From Gemmatimonadales bacterium UBA7889 (GTDB lineage Bacteria > Gemmatimonadota > Gemmatimonadetes > Longimicrobiales > Gaopeijiaceae): DNA of 28,505 nt. The position numbers were made by a program, and so were the translations under genes. Under the pieces are notes generated by a model. That model worked only from the letters and a program-made list of their open reading frames with translations. It was not told where the DNA came from and made no database searches. The stretch spans positions 1 through 28,505 of the forward strand of contig DLRL01000030.1 of assembly GCA_002501085.1 (NCBI GenBank), written 5' to 3'. Shown here piece after piece: positions 7,316 to 15,718 of the stretch (positions are counted from its first letter, which is position 1; every line of letters starts with the position of its first letter).

Positions 7316-9433
7316 ATGCCTCATCCGGTACGCTTCGATCGAATCGAAGCAGTTGGAGTGATCACACTAGATAATCCACCAGTAAACGCGTTTTCACTCA
7401 GCCAACGTATTGGTGTCAGTGAAGCACTCACTGCAGGGTTACAAGACCCTGATATCCAGGCGTTCGTGATCTGCGGATCTGGCCGAATGTTCAGCGCTGG
7501 TGCGGATATCCGAGAATTTGATACCGGTGTTGCCGGAGAGTCACCCACTCTCATGGACTTGATCTCCCTCATTGAAAATTCACCGAAACCTGTTGTATGT
7601 GCCTTACACGGGACTGCCCTCGGGGGTGGCTGTGAACTCTCTCTGGCATGCCATAGCCGAATTGCCATACCGGGTACAAGAATCGGCTTGCCAGAGGTCA
7701 CGCTCGGTATCGTACCGGGAGCCGGAGGAACACAACGGTTACCGCGCCTGATCGGCGTACTGCCAGCCCTAGATGCGATTGTCTCTGGGAAGCCCATGAC
7801 TGCCGAGAAAGCACATGAACTTGGATTGGTGGACGGTCTCGCAGATGACAGTGATGATTTGCTCAAGATTTCGGTGTCTATAGCTCATCGTCTCAGTATT
7901 GGTCCTGAGCCACCAAAAAAAACTCGGGATCGGGATGGCCATCTCCTCGAGGCTCAAAACCGACCTGAACTATTCGACGAATTCCGATCCCGTATCTCTC
8001 GCCGTGCACGGGGATTTGAAGCACCCTTCGCTTGTATTGACTGCGTTGAGGCAGCAACAACGATGTCTTTCGAGAACGGCCTGGCATTCGAGAGAGAGGT
8101 ATTCCTTCGATGTCGTTCATCCAATCAGTCATTATCACAACGACATGCTTTCTTCGCGGAGCGTGAAGCACGAAAAGTTAGTGGCTTAGGGCCGGAAACA
8201 TCTCAAACGGACGTCAGGCACGCAGCAGTGCTGGGGTGCGGAACTATGGGAACTGGGATCGCCATGTGCTTCGCGAACGCCGGAATACCCGTCATCGTAA
8301 CCGAGTCAGAGCAAGGTATGTTGGACCGCGGCATGAAGATGATCCGCAAGAACTATGCTTCCACGGTCTCGAAAGGGCGCATGACCGAGGAAGAAGCGGA
8401 AGCACGGCTTGCCTTGATCGAACCAACGCTGGAGTTCGAACGGGTATCGGCTGCCGACGTTGTGATCGAAGCTGTCTTCGAGGAAATGGAACTCAAGAAA
8501 AAGATCTTTACACGTCTTGATGGCCTCTGCAAAGCCGATGCAATCCTTGCAACAAATACCTCTTCATTAGATGTGAACACAATTGCAGCGGTAACAGGAC
8601 GACCCGAGCAGGTTGTTGGAACTCACTTTTTCAGCCCAGCCAACGTCATGCGCCTGGTTGAGATCGTGCGTGGGGACCATACCTCACCTGAAGTACTCGC
8701 AACTACTCTCACTCTCTCCAAGCAGCTAGGTAAGGTGGGCGTCGTTGTTGGGGTGTGTGACTCATTTGCTGCGAACCGCATGCTCTATCCATATAGCCGC
8801 CAAGCCCAGTTCCTAATTGAGGAGGGAGCATTCCCGGAGCAGGTCGACAAGGTAATCTACGATTTCGGGTTCCCGATGGGCCCATTCGCACTCAGTGACC
8901 TTGCTGGAATCGACGTTGGCTGGAGAGTTCGGCAACACAGAGAACCCAGCCGCCCCAAACATCTACGTTACTCAGAAATAGCTGACCGACTTTACGAAAT
9001 GGGGCGCTACGGCCAGAAAACCCGAAAAGGTTGGTACAACTACGAGGAGGGTAGCAGGATCCCAATGCCTGATCCCGAGGTCGTTGACCTTGTCGTCCGT
9101 ACCTCAAGAGAGTTGAAAATTGACAGAAGAGAGATTTCAGATGAAGAAATTCTACAGCGCTGTATCTACCCTCTCATCAATGAGGGCGCGCGCATCCTAG
9201 AAGAAGGCATTGTACAACGCGCAAGCGACCTTGATATCGTTTGGCTCTATGGCTTCGGCTTTCCGAGATACAGAGGGGGGCCAATGTTCTATGCCGACTC
9301 AGTCGGCCTGCGGCATGTCTACGAAGTGATGCAAGGTTTCTGCGAAATCCACGAAGATTGGTTAGAGCCAGCACCACTATTAGAGAGGTTGGCCCGGGAG
9401 GATAAAACCTTTGCAGAGTGGGATACAGAATGA
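7316..9433 (+). CDS. Bifunctional enoyl-CoA hydratase / 3-hydroxyacyl-CoA dehydrogenase
   Basis: A 705-residue multifunctional beta-oxidation protein (FadB/FadJ type) that hydrates enoyl-CoA and oxidises the 3-hydroxyacyl-CoA with NAD. The N-terminal crotonase domain (1-190) has the oxyanion segment SAGADIREF and both catalytic acids, Glu107 in GGGCELSL and Glu127 in GLPEVTLG. The Rossmann domain starts with GCGTMGTG (about 307-314). The dehydrogenase dyad is His437 (THFFSPAN) and Glu449. Two C-terminal helical domains follow. I chose ATG 7316 because AAGG lies 7 bases upstream and the crotonase domain begins right there; an upstream TTG at 7220 would add 32 residues without family character. 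It heads the plus-strand operon. Confidence 0.92.
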   Translation: MPHPVRFDRIEAVGVITLDNPPVNAFSLSQRIGVSEALTAGLQDPDIQAFVICGSGRMFSAGADIREFDTGVAGESPTLMDLISLIENSPKPVVCALHGTALGGGCELSLACHSRIAIPGTRIGLPEVTLGIVPGAGGTQRLPRLIGVLPALDAIVSGKPMTAEKAHELGLVDGLADDSDDLLKISVSIAHRLSIGPEPPKKTRDRDGHLLEAQNRPELFDEFRSRISRRARGFEAPFACIDCVEAATTMSFENGLAFEREVFLRCRSSNQSLSQRHAFFAEREARKVSGLGPETSQTDVRHAAVLGCGTMGTGIAMCFANAGIPVIVTESEQGMLDRGMKMIRKNYASTVSKGRMTEEEAEARLALIEPTLEFERVSAADVVIEAVFEEMELKKKIFTRLDGLCKADAILATNTSSLDVNTIAAVTGRPEQVVGTHFFSPANVMRLVEIVRGDHTSPEVLATTLTLSKQLGKVGVVVGVCDSFAANRMLYPYSRQAQFLIEEGAFPEQVDKVIYDFGFPMGPFALSDLAGIDVGWRVRQHREPSRPKHLRYSEIADRLYEMGRYGQKTRKGWYNYEEGSRIPMPDPEVVDLVVRTSRELKIDRREISDEEILQRCIYPLINEGARILEEGIVQRASDLDIVWLYGFGFPRYRGGPMFYADSVGLRHVYEVMQGFCEIHEDWLEPAPLLERLAREDKTFAEWDTE

Positions 9434-11058
9434 TTTTTCAAAGCCCCTACCCGGATGTCACGATCCCAGACTCCTCAGTCACAAACTTCGCTCTCCAGAG
9501 ATCGCCGGAGTTCTCTGAGAAAACTGCTCTTATCGATGGATCTAGCGGTGCAACGATAAGCTACGGGGAACTTTCAAGTAGCATCCGCAAAGCAGCATCA
9601 GGACTGGCATCCCGCGGCTTCGGGAAGGGTGATGTACTTGCCATTTACAGCCCCAACTGCATCGCGTACCCGATAGCATTCCACGGAGCAGCCTACGCAG
9701 GCGGAGTCGTTACGACCGTGAATCCGCAGTATACCCCCAAGGAACTCGCAAGCCAGTTGAAAGACTCACAAGCACGGTTTCTGGTTACGACCAGCATGTT
9801 TCTGAAAAATGCGCAACAAGCTGCTGCAGAGGCAGGCAATATCCAGGAGATCTTCACCTTTGATAACGCACCCGGTGCCACACCGTTCTCAGCGCTTTTG
9901 GAGGCACCCGAACTAGAGATAGGGCCTGCTATCAACTCGGCAACAGATCTTGTAGCCCTCCCATACTCTAGTGGCACGACTGGTGGCTCAAAGGGCGTAA
10001 TGCTGACGCATCGTAATCTAGTGGCAAATATGGCTCAACTTGCTGGCTTGGAGTCACAGTGTCGACCAATTACAGAAGAAGACAAACTGATCGCAGTCCT
10101 ACCTTTTTTTCACATCTACGGACTGCTCGTGATCATGAACTATGCCCTCTCTTGTGGTGCTGCGATCGTCGTGCTAGGACGGTTTGACCTAGAGGAATTC
10201 CTTGGAGTCATTCAGGATCAGAGAGTAACGTTCGCGCACCTTGTACCGCCGATCCTACTTGCGTTGGCTAAACATCCCCTGGTCGATGCATATGATCTCT
10301 CGAGCCTTCAGGGAATCGTCTCCGGAGCCGCGCCACTCGGAGAGGACCTCGCACAGGCCGTAGAGGACCGACTTGGGTGTATAGTCGCTCAAGGTTACGG
10401 ATTGACTGAAACAAGTCCGGTGACACATCAGGCTCCAAACCAGAGGCGCGGACAAACTCCACACCACTTGATTGGCCCATGCCTGCCAAATACTGAGGTC
10501 AAGATCGTAGACGTAGGTACTGGTGAAGATTTGGGCCCGGAAGAGCAAGGAGAAATTTGGATCCGAGGCCCCCAAGTGATGGCCGGCTATCTCAATCGTC
10601 CTGAAGCAACAATGGCCACAATTGATGAAGATGGGTGGCTACACACTGGAGATATAGGCATAGCGGATACAAACGGATATTGCCGCATTGTGGATCGGGT
10701 AAAGGAACTCATCAAATTTAAGGGCTTCCAGGTCGCACCAGCGGAGTTAGAGGCGCTACTTCTCACCCACCCTAAGATCCATGATGTAGCCGTAGTGAGA
10801 AGTCCCGATGAGGAGGCAGGAGAAGTGCCGAAGGCGTTTGTAGTCGGAGATGATACACTATCACCTGAAGAGGTCATGAGCTTCGTTGCAAACAATGTCT
10901 CACCACATAAGAAGATTCGCAGAGTCGAATTCTTAGACGAGATTCCCAAGTCACCAGCAGGAAAGATCCTGAGACGCATATTGATCGAGCGTGAACAAGC
11001 AACCGTTGGGAAAACTAATCCACCTGACAATCAAGCAGCCGAGGAAGAGAGCACATGA
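9430..11058 (+). CDS. Acyl-CoA synthetase, 4-coumarate-CoA-ligase-like
   Basis: A 542-residue ANL-superfamily adenylate-forming ligase that activates a carboxylic acid to its CoA thioester using ATP. It has the P-loop SSGTTGGSKG, the YGLTETSP motif, GEIWIRGPQVMAGYL (matching the 4CL signature box), TGDIG, and the C-terminal SPAGKILRR with the catalytic Lys. Overall layout is closest to 4-coumarate-CoA ligases and their bacterial fatty or aryl acid relatives. I placed the start at ATG 9430, whose first bases overlap the TGA of the preceding gene (ATGA); the GTG at 9418 is less likely. A Pro/Gln/Glu-rich tail of about 20 residues follows the domain. Substrate could be an aryl-propenoate or a medium/long fatty acid. 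Confidence 0.9.
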   Translation: MIFQSPYPDVTIPDSSVTNFALQRSPEFSEKTALIDGSSGATISYGELSSSIRKAASGLASRGFGKGDVLAIYSPNCIAYPIAFHGAAYAGGVVTTVNPQYTPKELASQLKDSQARFLVTTSMFLKNAQQAAAEAGNIQEIFTFDNAPGATPFSALLEAPELEIGPAINSATDLVALPYSSGTTGGSKGVMLTHRNLVANMAQLAGLESQCRPITEEDKLIAVLPFFHIYGLLVIMNYALSCGAAIVVLGRFDLEEFLGVIQDQRVTFAHLVPPILLALAKHPLVDAYDLSSLQGIVSGAAPLGEDLAQAVEDRLGCIVAQGYGLTETSPVTHQAPNQRRGQTPHHLIGPCLPNTEVKIVDVGTGEDLGPEEQGEIWIRGPQVMAGYLNRPEATMATIDEDGWLHTGDIGIADTNGYCRIVDRVKELIKFKGFQVAPAELEALLLTHPKIHDVAVVRSPDEEAGEVPKAFVVGDDTLSPEEVMSFVANNVSPHKKIRRVEFLDEIPKSPAGKILRRILIEREQATVGKTNPPDNQAAEEEST

Positions 11059-12236
11059 GAGAAGCTGCTATCGTTTCGACCGCACGAACCCCGATAGGCA
11101 AAGCATTTCGTGGAGCATTCAACCAGACCCATGGTGCGACACTTACTGGTCATGCAATCAAGCACGCAGTGAGACGAGCCGGTGTAGATGCAGATGAAAT
11201 TGAAGACGTCATCATTGGATGTGGGCTACCCGAAGGTGCCACCGGCAAGAACATAGCCCGCCTCTCAGCGATCCGGGCCGGGCTACCCGTGAGCACGGCA
11301 GGCAGTACCGTGAACCGCTTCTGTAGCTCTGGGCTTCAAGCGATCGCGATTGCCGCTAACCGCGTTGTCCTGGATGGTGTTCCAATTGCGGCCGCTGGAG
11401 GTGTCGAGTCAATCAGCCTGGTCCAGAATAATCTAAACCAACTGCACTGGAACGAGGACTGGTTAACAGAACACAAGCCAGATCTATGGATGAGCATGCT
11501 CGACACCGCAGAGGTGGTCGCAAAAAGATACGGGGTCGACCGTGAGAGCCAGGACGAGTACGCACTTACGAGTCAGCAGCGCACAGCAACTGCTCAGACG
11601 CAGGGCTATTTTGACGAAGAGATTGTGCCATTAACAGCAACTAAGCTCGTCACTGACAAGGAGACTGGTGCGACCCATGAAGAACAGGTCACCCTAACCA
11701 AAGACGAGGGCAACCGACCGAACACAACGGCAGGAGGCTTGGCGGCGCTTCACCCCGTGATGGGTGAGGACAAAACCGTGACCGCAGGTAACGCTTCCCA
11801 ACTCTCTGATGGTGCATCAGCATGTATTGTCGTAGAAGCACGAGAGGCTGAGCGCCGTGGGCTGGAGCCGCTGGGGATCTTCCGTGGTCTAGCCGTCGCA
11901 GGATGCGAACCTGACGAGATGGGGATCGGTCCGATCTTAGCAGTACCACGATTGCTCGAACGCACTGGTATGAAGATGGATGATATAGACCTCTGGGAAT
12001 TGAACGAAGCCTTCGCTGTCCAGGTCGTTTACTGCAGAGACCAGCTTGGAATCCCGTCCGAGCGCTTGAACGTCAACGGAGGTTCGATCTCAATCGGCCA
12101 TCCGTTTGGAATGACAGGTGCTCGGTTGACAGGACACGCATTAATCGAGGGACGCCGCCGGGGAGCACGCCATGTTGTTGTGACAATGTGTGTCGGCGGA
12201 GGGATGGGTGTCGCAGGCCTCTTTGAAGTCGTCTGA
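11055..12236 (+). CDS. Thiolase (acetyl-CoA acyltransferase)
   Basis: A 393-residue thiolase, the usual length of the family, cleaving 3-ketoacyl-CoA with CoA to release acetyl-CoA. Active residues are all visible: nucleophile Cys90 in NRFCSSG, NEAFA at 317-321, His349 in GHPFGMTG, and Cys379 in MCVGGGMG. The start overlaps the previous stop by ATGA. The degradative operon context favours the beta-oxidation (thiolase I) role over acetoacetyl-CoA synthesis. Cytoplasmic, expected tetramer. Confidence 0.93.
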   Translation: MREAAIVSTARTPIGKAFRGAFNQTHGATLTGHAIKHAVRRAGVDADEIEDVIIGCGLPEGATGKNIARLSAIRAGLPVSTAGSTVNRFCSSGLQAIAIAANRVVLDGVPIAAAGGVESISLVQNNLNQLHWNEDWLTEHKPDLWMSMLDTAEVVAKRYGVDRESQDEYALTSQQRTATAQTQGYFDEEIVPLTATKLVTDKETGATHEEQVTLTKDEGNRPNTTAGGLAALHPVMGEDKTVTAGNASQLSDGASACIVVEAREAERRGLEPLGIFRGLAVAGCEPDEMGIGPILAVPRLLERTGMKMDDIDLWELNEAFAVQVVYCRDQLGIPSERLNVNGGSISIGHPFGMTGARLTGHALIEGRRRGARHVVVTMCVGGGMGVAGLFEVV

Positions 12237-12252
12237 CAGCACAGGAGCAACA

Positions 12253-13029
12253 ATGGACCTTCAGGGACGTGCAGCCGTAGTCACGGGAGGCGGACGCGGT
12301 ATCGGGAGTGCCATCGCCCGGATCCTGGCTGAAAACGGGGCAACCGTAGTAGTCAGTGCCAGGTCAGTGGACGAAATCGAAAACGTAGCGAAGAGCTTAC
12401 AATCCGAGGGGTACGAGGCTCATGCAATTCCGTGCGACGTAGCCGACGAAACCAGCGTCGAAATGATGGCTCAAGAAGCCTCAAGGCGGTTCGGCGACAT
12501 CGACATTGTGGTGAACAACGCAGGTATCGCTCGTTCCAACCCAGTCAAAGGACTCACCCTCGAAGAGTGGGATAGAATCTTTTCAGTTAACGCCACCGGG
12601 ACGTTCCTCTGCACCCGAGCTTTCCTGGGAGGCATGATCGAGCGAGGCTGGGGACGCGTGATCAATGTGGCATCCGTCGCTGGATTACAGGGTGGACCAT
12701 ACATGGCCGCATATAGTGCTTCGAAGCACGCGCAAGTCGGGTTTACCCGGGCATTAGCTGCAGAGGTGGCAGATCAGGGGGTCACTGCTAATGCGATCTG
12801 TCCAGGCTACGTGGACACGGCCATGGCTGACTATGCAGTGGCCCGCATTGTAGGCAAAACAGGGCTCTCTTACGAGGAAGCCCTGCAAAGCATCCTCACG
12901 ACCAACCCACAACAGCGTTTGATTCGTCCCGAAGAGGTGGCGCACATCGCACTGATGCTGTGCTCCACTGACGCTGAAGGCATCAACGGTCAATCAATTG
13001 TCATCGACGGAGGCTCAGGGGTGCACTAA
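12253..13029 (+). CDS. SDR-family oxidoreductase (3-hydroxyacyl/3-oxoacyl type)
   Basis: A 258-residue classical short-chain dehydrogenase. It has the cofactor motif TGGGRGIG (11-18), NNAG (88-91), catalytic Ser141, Tyr154 and Lys158 (YSASK), and the C-terminal IDGG. Lack of a basic residue in the glycine loop favours no firm choice between NAD and NADP. AGGAG at 12243-12247 sits 5 bases before ATG 12253; an in-frame extension back to 12190 lies inside the thiolase gene and is rejected. The gap after thiolase is 16 bases, so it is in the operon. It may act as a 3-hydroxyacyl-CoA dehydrogenase or handle a hydroxylated intermediate. Confidence 0.9.
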   Translation: MDLQGRAAVVTGGGRGIGSAIARILAENGATVVVSARSVDEIENVAKSLQSEGYEAHAIPCDVADETSVEMMAQEASRRFGDIDIVVNNAGIARSNPVKGLTLEEWDRIFSVNATGTFLCTRAFLGGMIERGWGRVINVASVAGLQGGPYMAAYSASKHAQVGFTRALAAEVADQGVTANAICPGYVDTAMADYAVARIVGKTGLSYEEALQSILTTNPQQRLIRPEEVAHIALMLCSTDAEGINGQSIVIDGGSGVH

Positions 13030-13034
13030 TTGCG

Positions 13035-13063
13035 TTGATATCCATGACATCAAGTTTTATCAG
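13035..13063 (+). promoter_or_regulatory. Candidate sigma-70 promoter for the serine hydrolase gene
   Basis: TTGATA (13035-13040) and TATCAG (13058-13063) are separated by exactly 17 bases, matching 5 of 6 and 4 of 6 consensus positions. Transcription would begin near 13070, about 50 bases before the ATG at 13122. Identified by eye only. Confidence 0.35.
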
Positions 13064-13088
13064 AAGTGGTTCCACCCTGAATGAACGC

Positions 13089-13110
13089 TTCCGGTTCGTT
13101 CCGAACGGAA
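13089..13110 (+). promoter_or_regulatory. Hairpin directly before a ribosome binding site
   Basis: TTCCGGTTCG (13089-13098) can pair with CGAACGGAA (13102-13110), a nine-pair stem with one bulged G and a three-base loop. It ends right before AAGG (13111-13114), the likely ribosome binding site of the hydrolase. It has no T-run after it, so it is not a standard terminator; it may affect translation or mRNA stability. Confidence 0.35.
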
Positions 13111-13121
13111 AAGGTCCAAAA

Positions 13122-14426
13122 ATGCAGAAACAGAGATGCGCGGCGGCCATCGCGTTGGCCATGCAAGCAGCACTGGTGTTCCCATTCTCTACGGCGGCAC
13201 AGCGACTGCCCCGTGCTAACCCAGAGAGCGTTGGCATGTCGTCCGAACGACTTGAGTCTTTGGATGCAGTCATGCAACGCTATATCGACGCGAACATGCT
13301 AGCGGGCAGTGTGAGTCTTGTAGCAAGAGAAGGGAAGGTCGTCCACCTGAAAGCTCAGGGTGATCGTTACATAGAGGGGAACGCGCCGATGACGGACGAT
13401 GCCATCTTTGTAATCATGTCGATGACCAAGCCTATCGTGAGTACTGCGCTCATGATGCTCTTTGAGGAGGGCTACTTCCTCCTAGACGACCCGATTTCAA
13501 AGTACCTGCCAGAATTCTCTGAGAAGACGGTACTCGCCGAGACCGACGAAGGGATCCAGCGGGTACCCGCTGACAGGCTTATCACATTCCGTCACGTGTT
13601 GAGTCACACCGCAGGTGTAGATCCTGCTCGTAATTTGCTGACACCGGAAGAGCAAGCACAATCGGTGCGCAAAGCGACACTAGAAGAGACCATAGTTGCC
13701 CGGGCACCACTACCACTGGCTTTCCATCCGGGAGATGAGTGGCGCTATGGTAGTTCGACTGATTATGTGGCAATCCTGGTAGAGCGAATTTCTGGGCAAC
13801 GTCTTGATAAGTTTCTACAGGAGCGAATTTTTGACCCACTTGGGATGGCTGATACTCACTATAACGTGCCTGCATCCAAGGTAGACCGAGTGGCTGCCGC
13901 ATATAGCCCGACAGGCCCAGGGAACACGATTGAGTTGCGGCGCGCGCCGGAAACTAGAGAACCCACATCTTACTTTGGCGGTACGGCTGGGCTTTCCTCA
14001 ACAGCACTGGATTATTTCCGCTTCTCCCAAATGATCTTGAATGGTGGAAAGCTCAACGGAGTTCGTCTGCTCAGCCCGTCTACGGTCAACCTTATGATCA
14101 CAAACCATACAGGTGACTTCCCCATCTACATCAAAGGCTCTGATGGATACGGTTTTGGCCTGGGGTTCAGCATGGTGACTGATCCGGCGAAAGCTCGGCA
14201 AGCCATAACACCGGGTACCTTCGGGTGGGGTGGAGCCTGGGGTACTGTCTTTTGGATTGATCCAACCGAGGAGCTGATCACTATTCTCATGGTACAAATC
14301 ACCTCTTATCGCCATTTCAACATCCGTCAGGATGTCGCGAACATGGCGATGCAGGCGATTACCGAGAGCCTCTACGCTGGCCAACAGAAGATCCGTGGCT
14401 ACAAGGAAATTCCACGGAGACGATAG
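13122..14426 (+). CDS. Exported serine hydrolase, class C beta-lactamase-like
   Basis: A 434-residue member of the beta-lactamase/transpeptidase-like family (PF00144). A signal peptide of about 26 residues ends at STAAQ. The nucleophile motif is SMTK, Ser100 to Lys103. Tyr209 in WRYGSSTDY fills the place of the second motif (YxN), and GWGGAWGT (368-375) replaces the third (HTG/KTG), a pattern more common in esterases and peptidases than in true beta-lactamases. It probably acts in the periplasm on an ester, lactone or peptide. ATG 13122 is chosen because it begins the signal peptide and AAGG lies 7 bases upstream; earlier starts add 29 residues with no signal. It follows the SDR gene by 92 bases, with its own possible promoter. 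It could release an acid consumed by the upstream pathway (inference). Confidence 0.87.
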   Translation: MQKQRCAAAIALAMQAALVFPFSTAAQRLPRANPESVGMSSERLESLDAVMQRYIDANMLAGSVSLVAREGKVVHLKAQGDRYIEGNAPMTDDAIFVIMSMTKPIVSTALMMLFEEGYFLLDDPISKYLPEFSEKTVLAETDEGIQRVPADRLITFRHVLSHTAGVDPARNLLTPEEQAQSVRKATLEETIVARAPLPLAFHPGDEWRYGSSTDYVAILVERISGQRLDKFLQERIFDPLGMADTHYNVPASKVDRVAAAYSPTGPGNTIELRRAPETREPTSYFGGTAGLSSTALDYFRFSQMILNGGKLNGVRLLSPSTVNLMITNHTGDFPIYIKGSDGYGFGLGFSMVTDPAKARQAITPGTFGWGGAWGTVFWIDPTEELITILMVQITSYRHFNIRQDVANMAMQAITESLYAGQQKIRGYKEIPRRR

Positions 14427-14469
14427 AGCTGTTCCTGCGTCTTACATCATCACTGCGGCCAGCACTACC

Positions 14470-15633
14470 TCACCTGCTGATCAGCCGCGGAATAAACTTT
14501 GTGAGCCCCTGGACGGGACCCACCTCACCACCGTAGACGTTGCCCTCAGCATCCACGGTCACTCCTTCACCCATCGATCCAAATCCCCCCATCCCCGATG
14601 CGCGCTCCGAGACATGCTCTGGGACGAAGTACCACACTTCTCCAGTCCTAGCACTACCTACTCTGAGCCCCTTTCTCCAACCGGGATTGTAGTTGTCATC
14701 TGATTCTGAGTCGATTGCGTATAGAACGTCGTCCTGATCGATGAAGAGCCCGCTGATTCGACTGAACTGATACCACGTATCGAGGTAAGTGCCTTCTTGA
14801 TCGAAAATCTGGATACGTCGATTGCCCCGGTCGGCTACAAACAGTCGCCCCTGCGAATCCATCGCCAACGAGTGGGGAGCCCTGAACTCGCTAGGTCCGT
14901 AGCCCCAGGAGCCCCAGGTCTTAATCAGTGTCCCATCAGAAGCAAACTTGGAGATGCGACCAATCGCATTTGGTCCCGGCTCATCTAGAAACTGAGCACC
15001 GTGTGATTCCGCCACGAAGATATCCCCGTTCGGTGCAACGAGGACGTCATTGGGGTCAGTGAAGTGTGTGGGAGGGGCACCTGTCTCACCTGGAGTGCCA
15101 AGTACGAGGAGCACTTCACCTTCCGGGCTGAACTTGATGACCGAGTGTCCCTTGCCTGCTGCGTTGGGGAATCTTTGCAGTTCCCTCGCATTTGCAGCGC
15201 GAGCGTCGACAACCCAGATGTTGCCTTCGCGGTCTACGTCCATTCCGTGAGGCCAGATAATAAGCCCCGCCCCGAAACTCTGAACGACATTACCATTCGG
15301 GTCCAATTTGACGATAGGGTCTACGTCGGAACCAGCACACGAGTTGGCGCCGCATCGATCTCCAGCCCAGATATGCCTTCCGTCAATATCAACATTGATC
15401 GCACTTACTGATCCCCAGGTCCTGCCATCTGGGAGTGTCCCCCAATTCCGCACTGTCTCATAGGGGTTCGGGAGATAGTTCACCGGCTCAACATCAGCAT
15501 GCTCAGGCGGACCTGACGCACCACGCTGCGCCCAAACTACTCCCGGAGAAAGCGCCGACAAGGCGCACACGAGTGTGACCAGAAGGAGGAGGTTGAAACT
15601 CGAAGCCTCAAGAAGTTGGCGCGTCCTAATCAT
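14470..15633 (-). CDS. Exported NHL six-bladed propeller, PAL-like, third His replaced
   Basis: A 387-residue protein with a signal peptide (cleavage after VVWAQ, residue 36) followed by NHL repeats. The order of motifs resembles the lyase half (PAL) of the peptide-amidating enzyme: GDRCG (Arg93), WPHGMDVD (His129), APHSLA (His254) and ADRGNRRIQ (Arg269). At the position of the last zinc His the sequence reads GEGVTVD with Glu356, and the catalytic Tyr region reads AESHG. It may thus be a binding protein or a changed enzyme. ATG 15633 is chosen because GAGGTG precedes it and it begins the signal; an in-frame extension to 15903 would run into the upstream gene. It is the last gene of a five-gene minus operon, 85 bases after the second propeller. 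Confidence 0.85.
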   Translation of the reverse strand: MIRTRQLLEASSFNLLLLVTLVCALSALSPGVVWAQRGASGPPEHADVEPVNYLPNPYETVRNWGTLPDGRTWGSVSAINVDIDGRHIWAGDRCGANSCAGSDVDPIVKLDPNGNVVQSFGAGLIIWPHGMDVDREGNIWVVDARAANARELQRFPNAAGKGHSVIKFSPEGEVLLVLGTPGETGAPPTHFTDPNDVLVAPNGDIFVAESHGAQFLDEPGPNAIGRISKFASDGTLIKTWGSWGYGPSEFRAPHSLAMDSQGRLFVADRGNRRIQIFDQEGTYLDTWYQFSRISGLFIDQDDVLYAIDSESDDNYNPGWRKGLRVGSARTGEVWYFVPEHVSERASGMGGFGSMGEGVTVDAEGNVYGGEVGPVQGLTKFIPRLISR

Positions 15634-15718
15634 CGAACACCTCAAATCACGAGATAACACAATCCCTGCACGAAAGTTTTGAAAATCTGAGCTAACCCGA
15701 ATGGTCATGCCAACTCCC

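Noticed and set aside
14427..14469. Bidirectional terminator between the serine hydrolase and NHL genes
   Set aside because: No stem of useful length or T-run is visible in the 43 bases.
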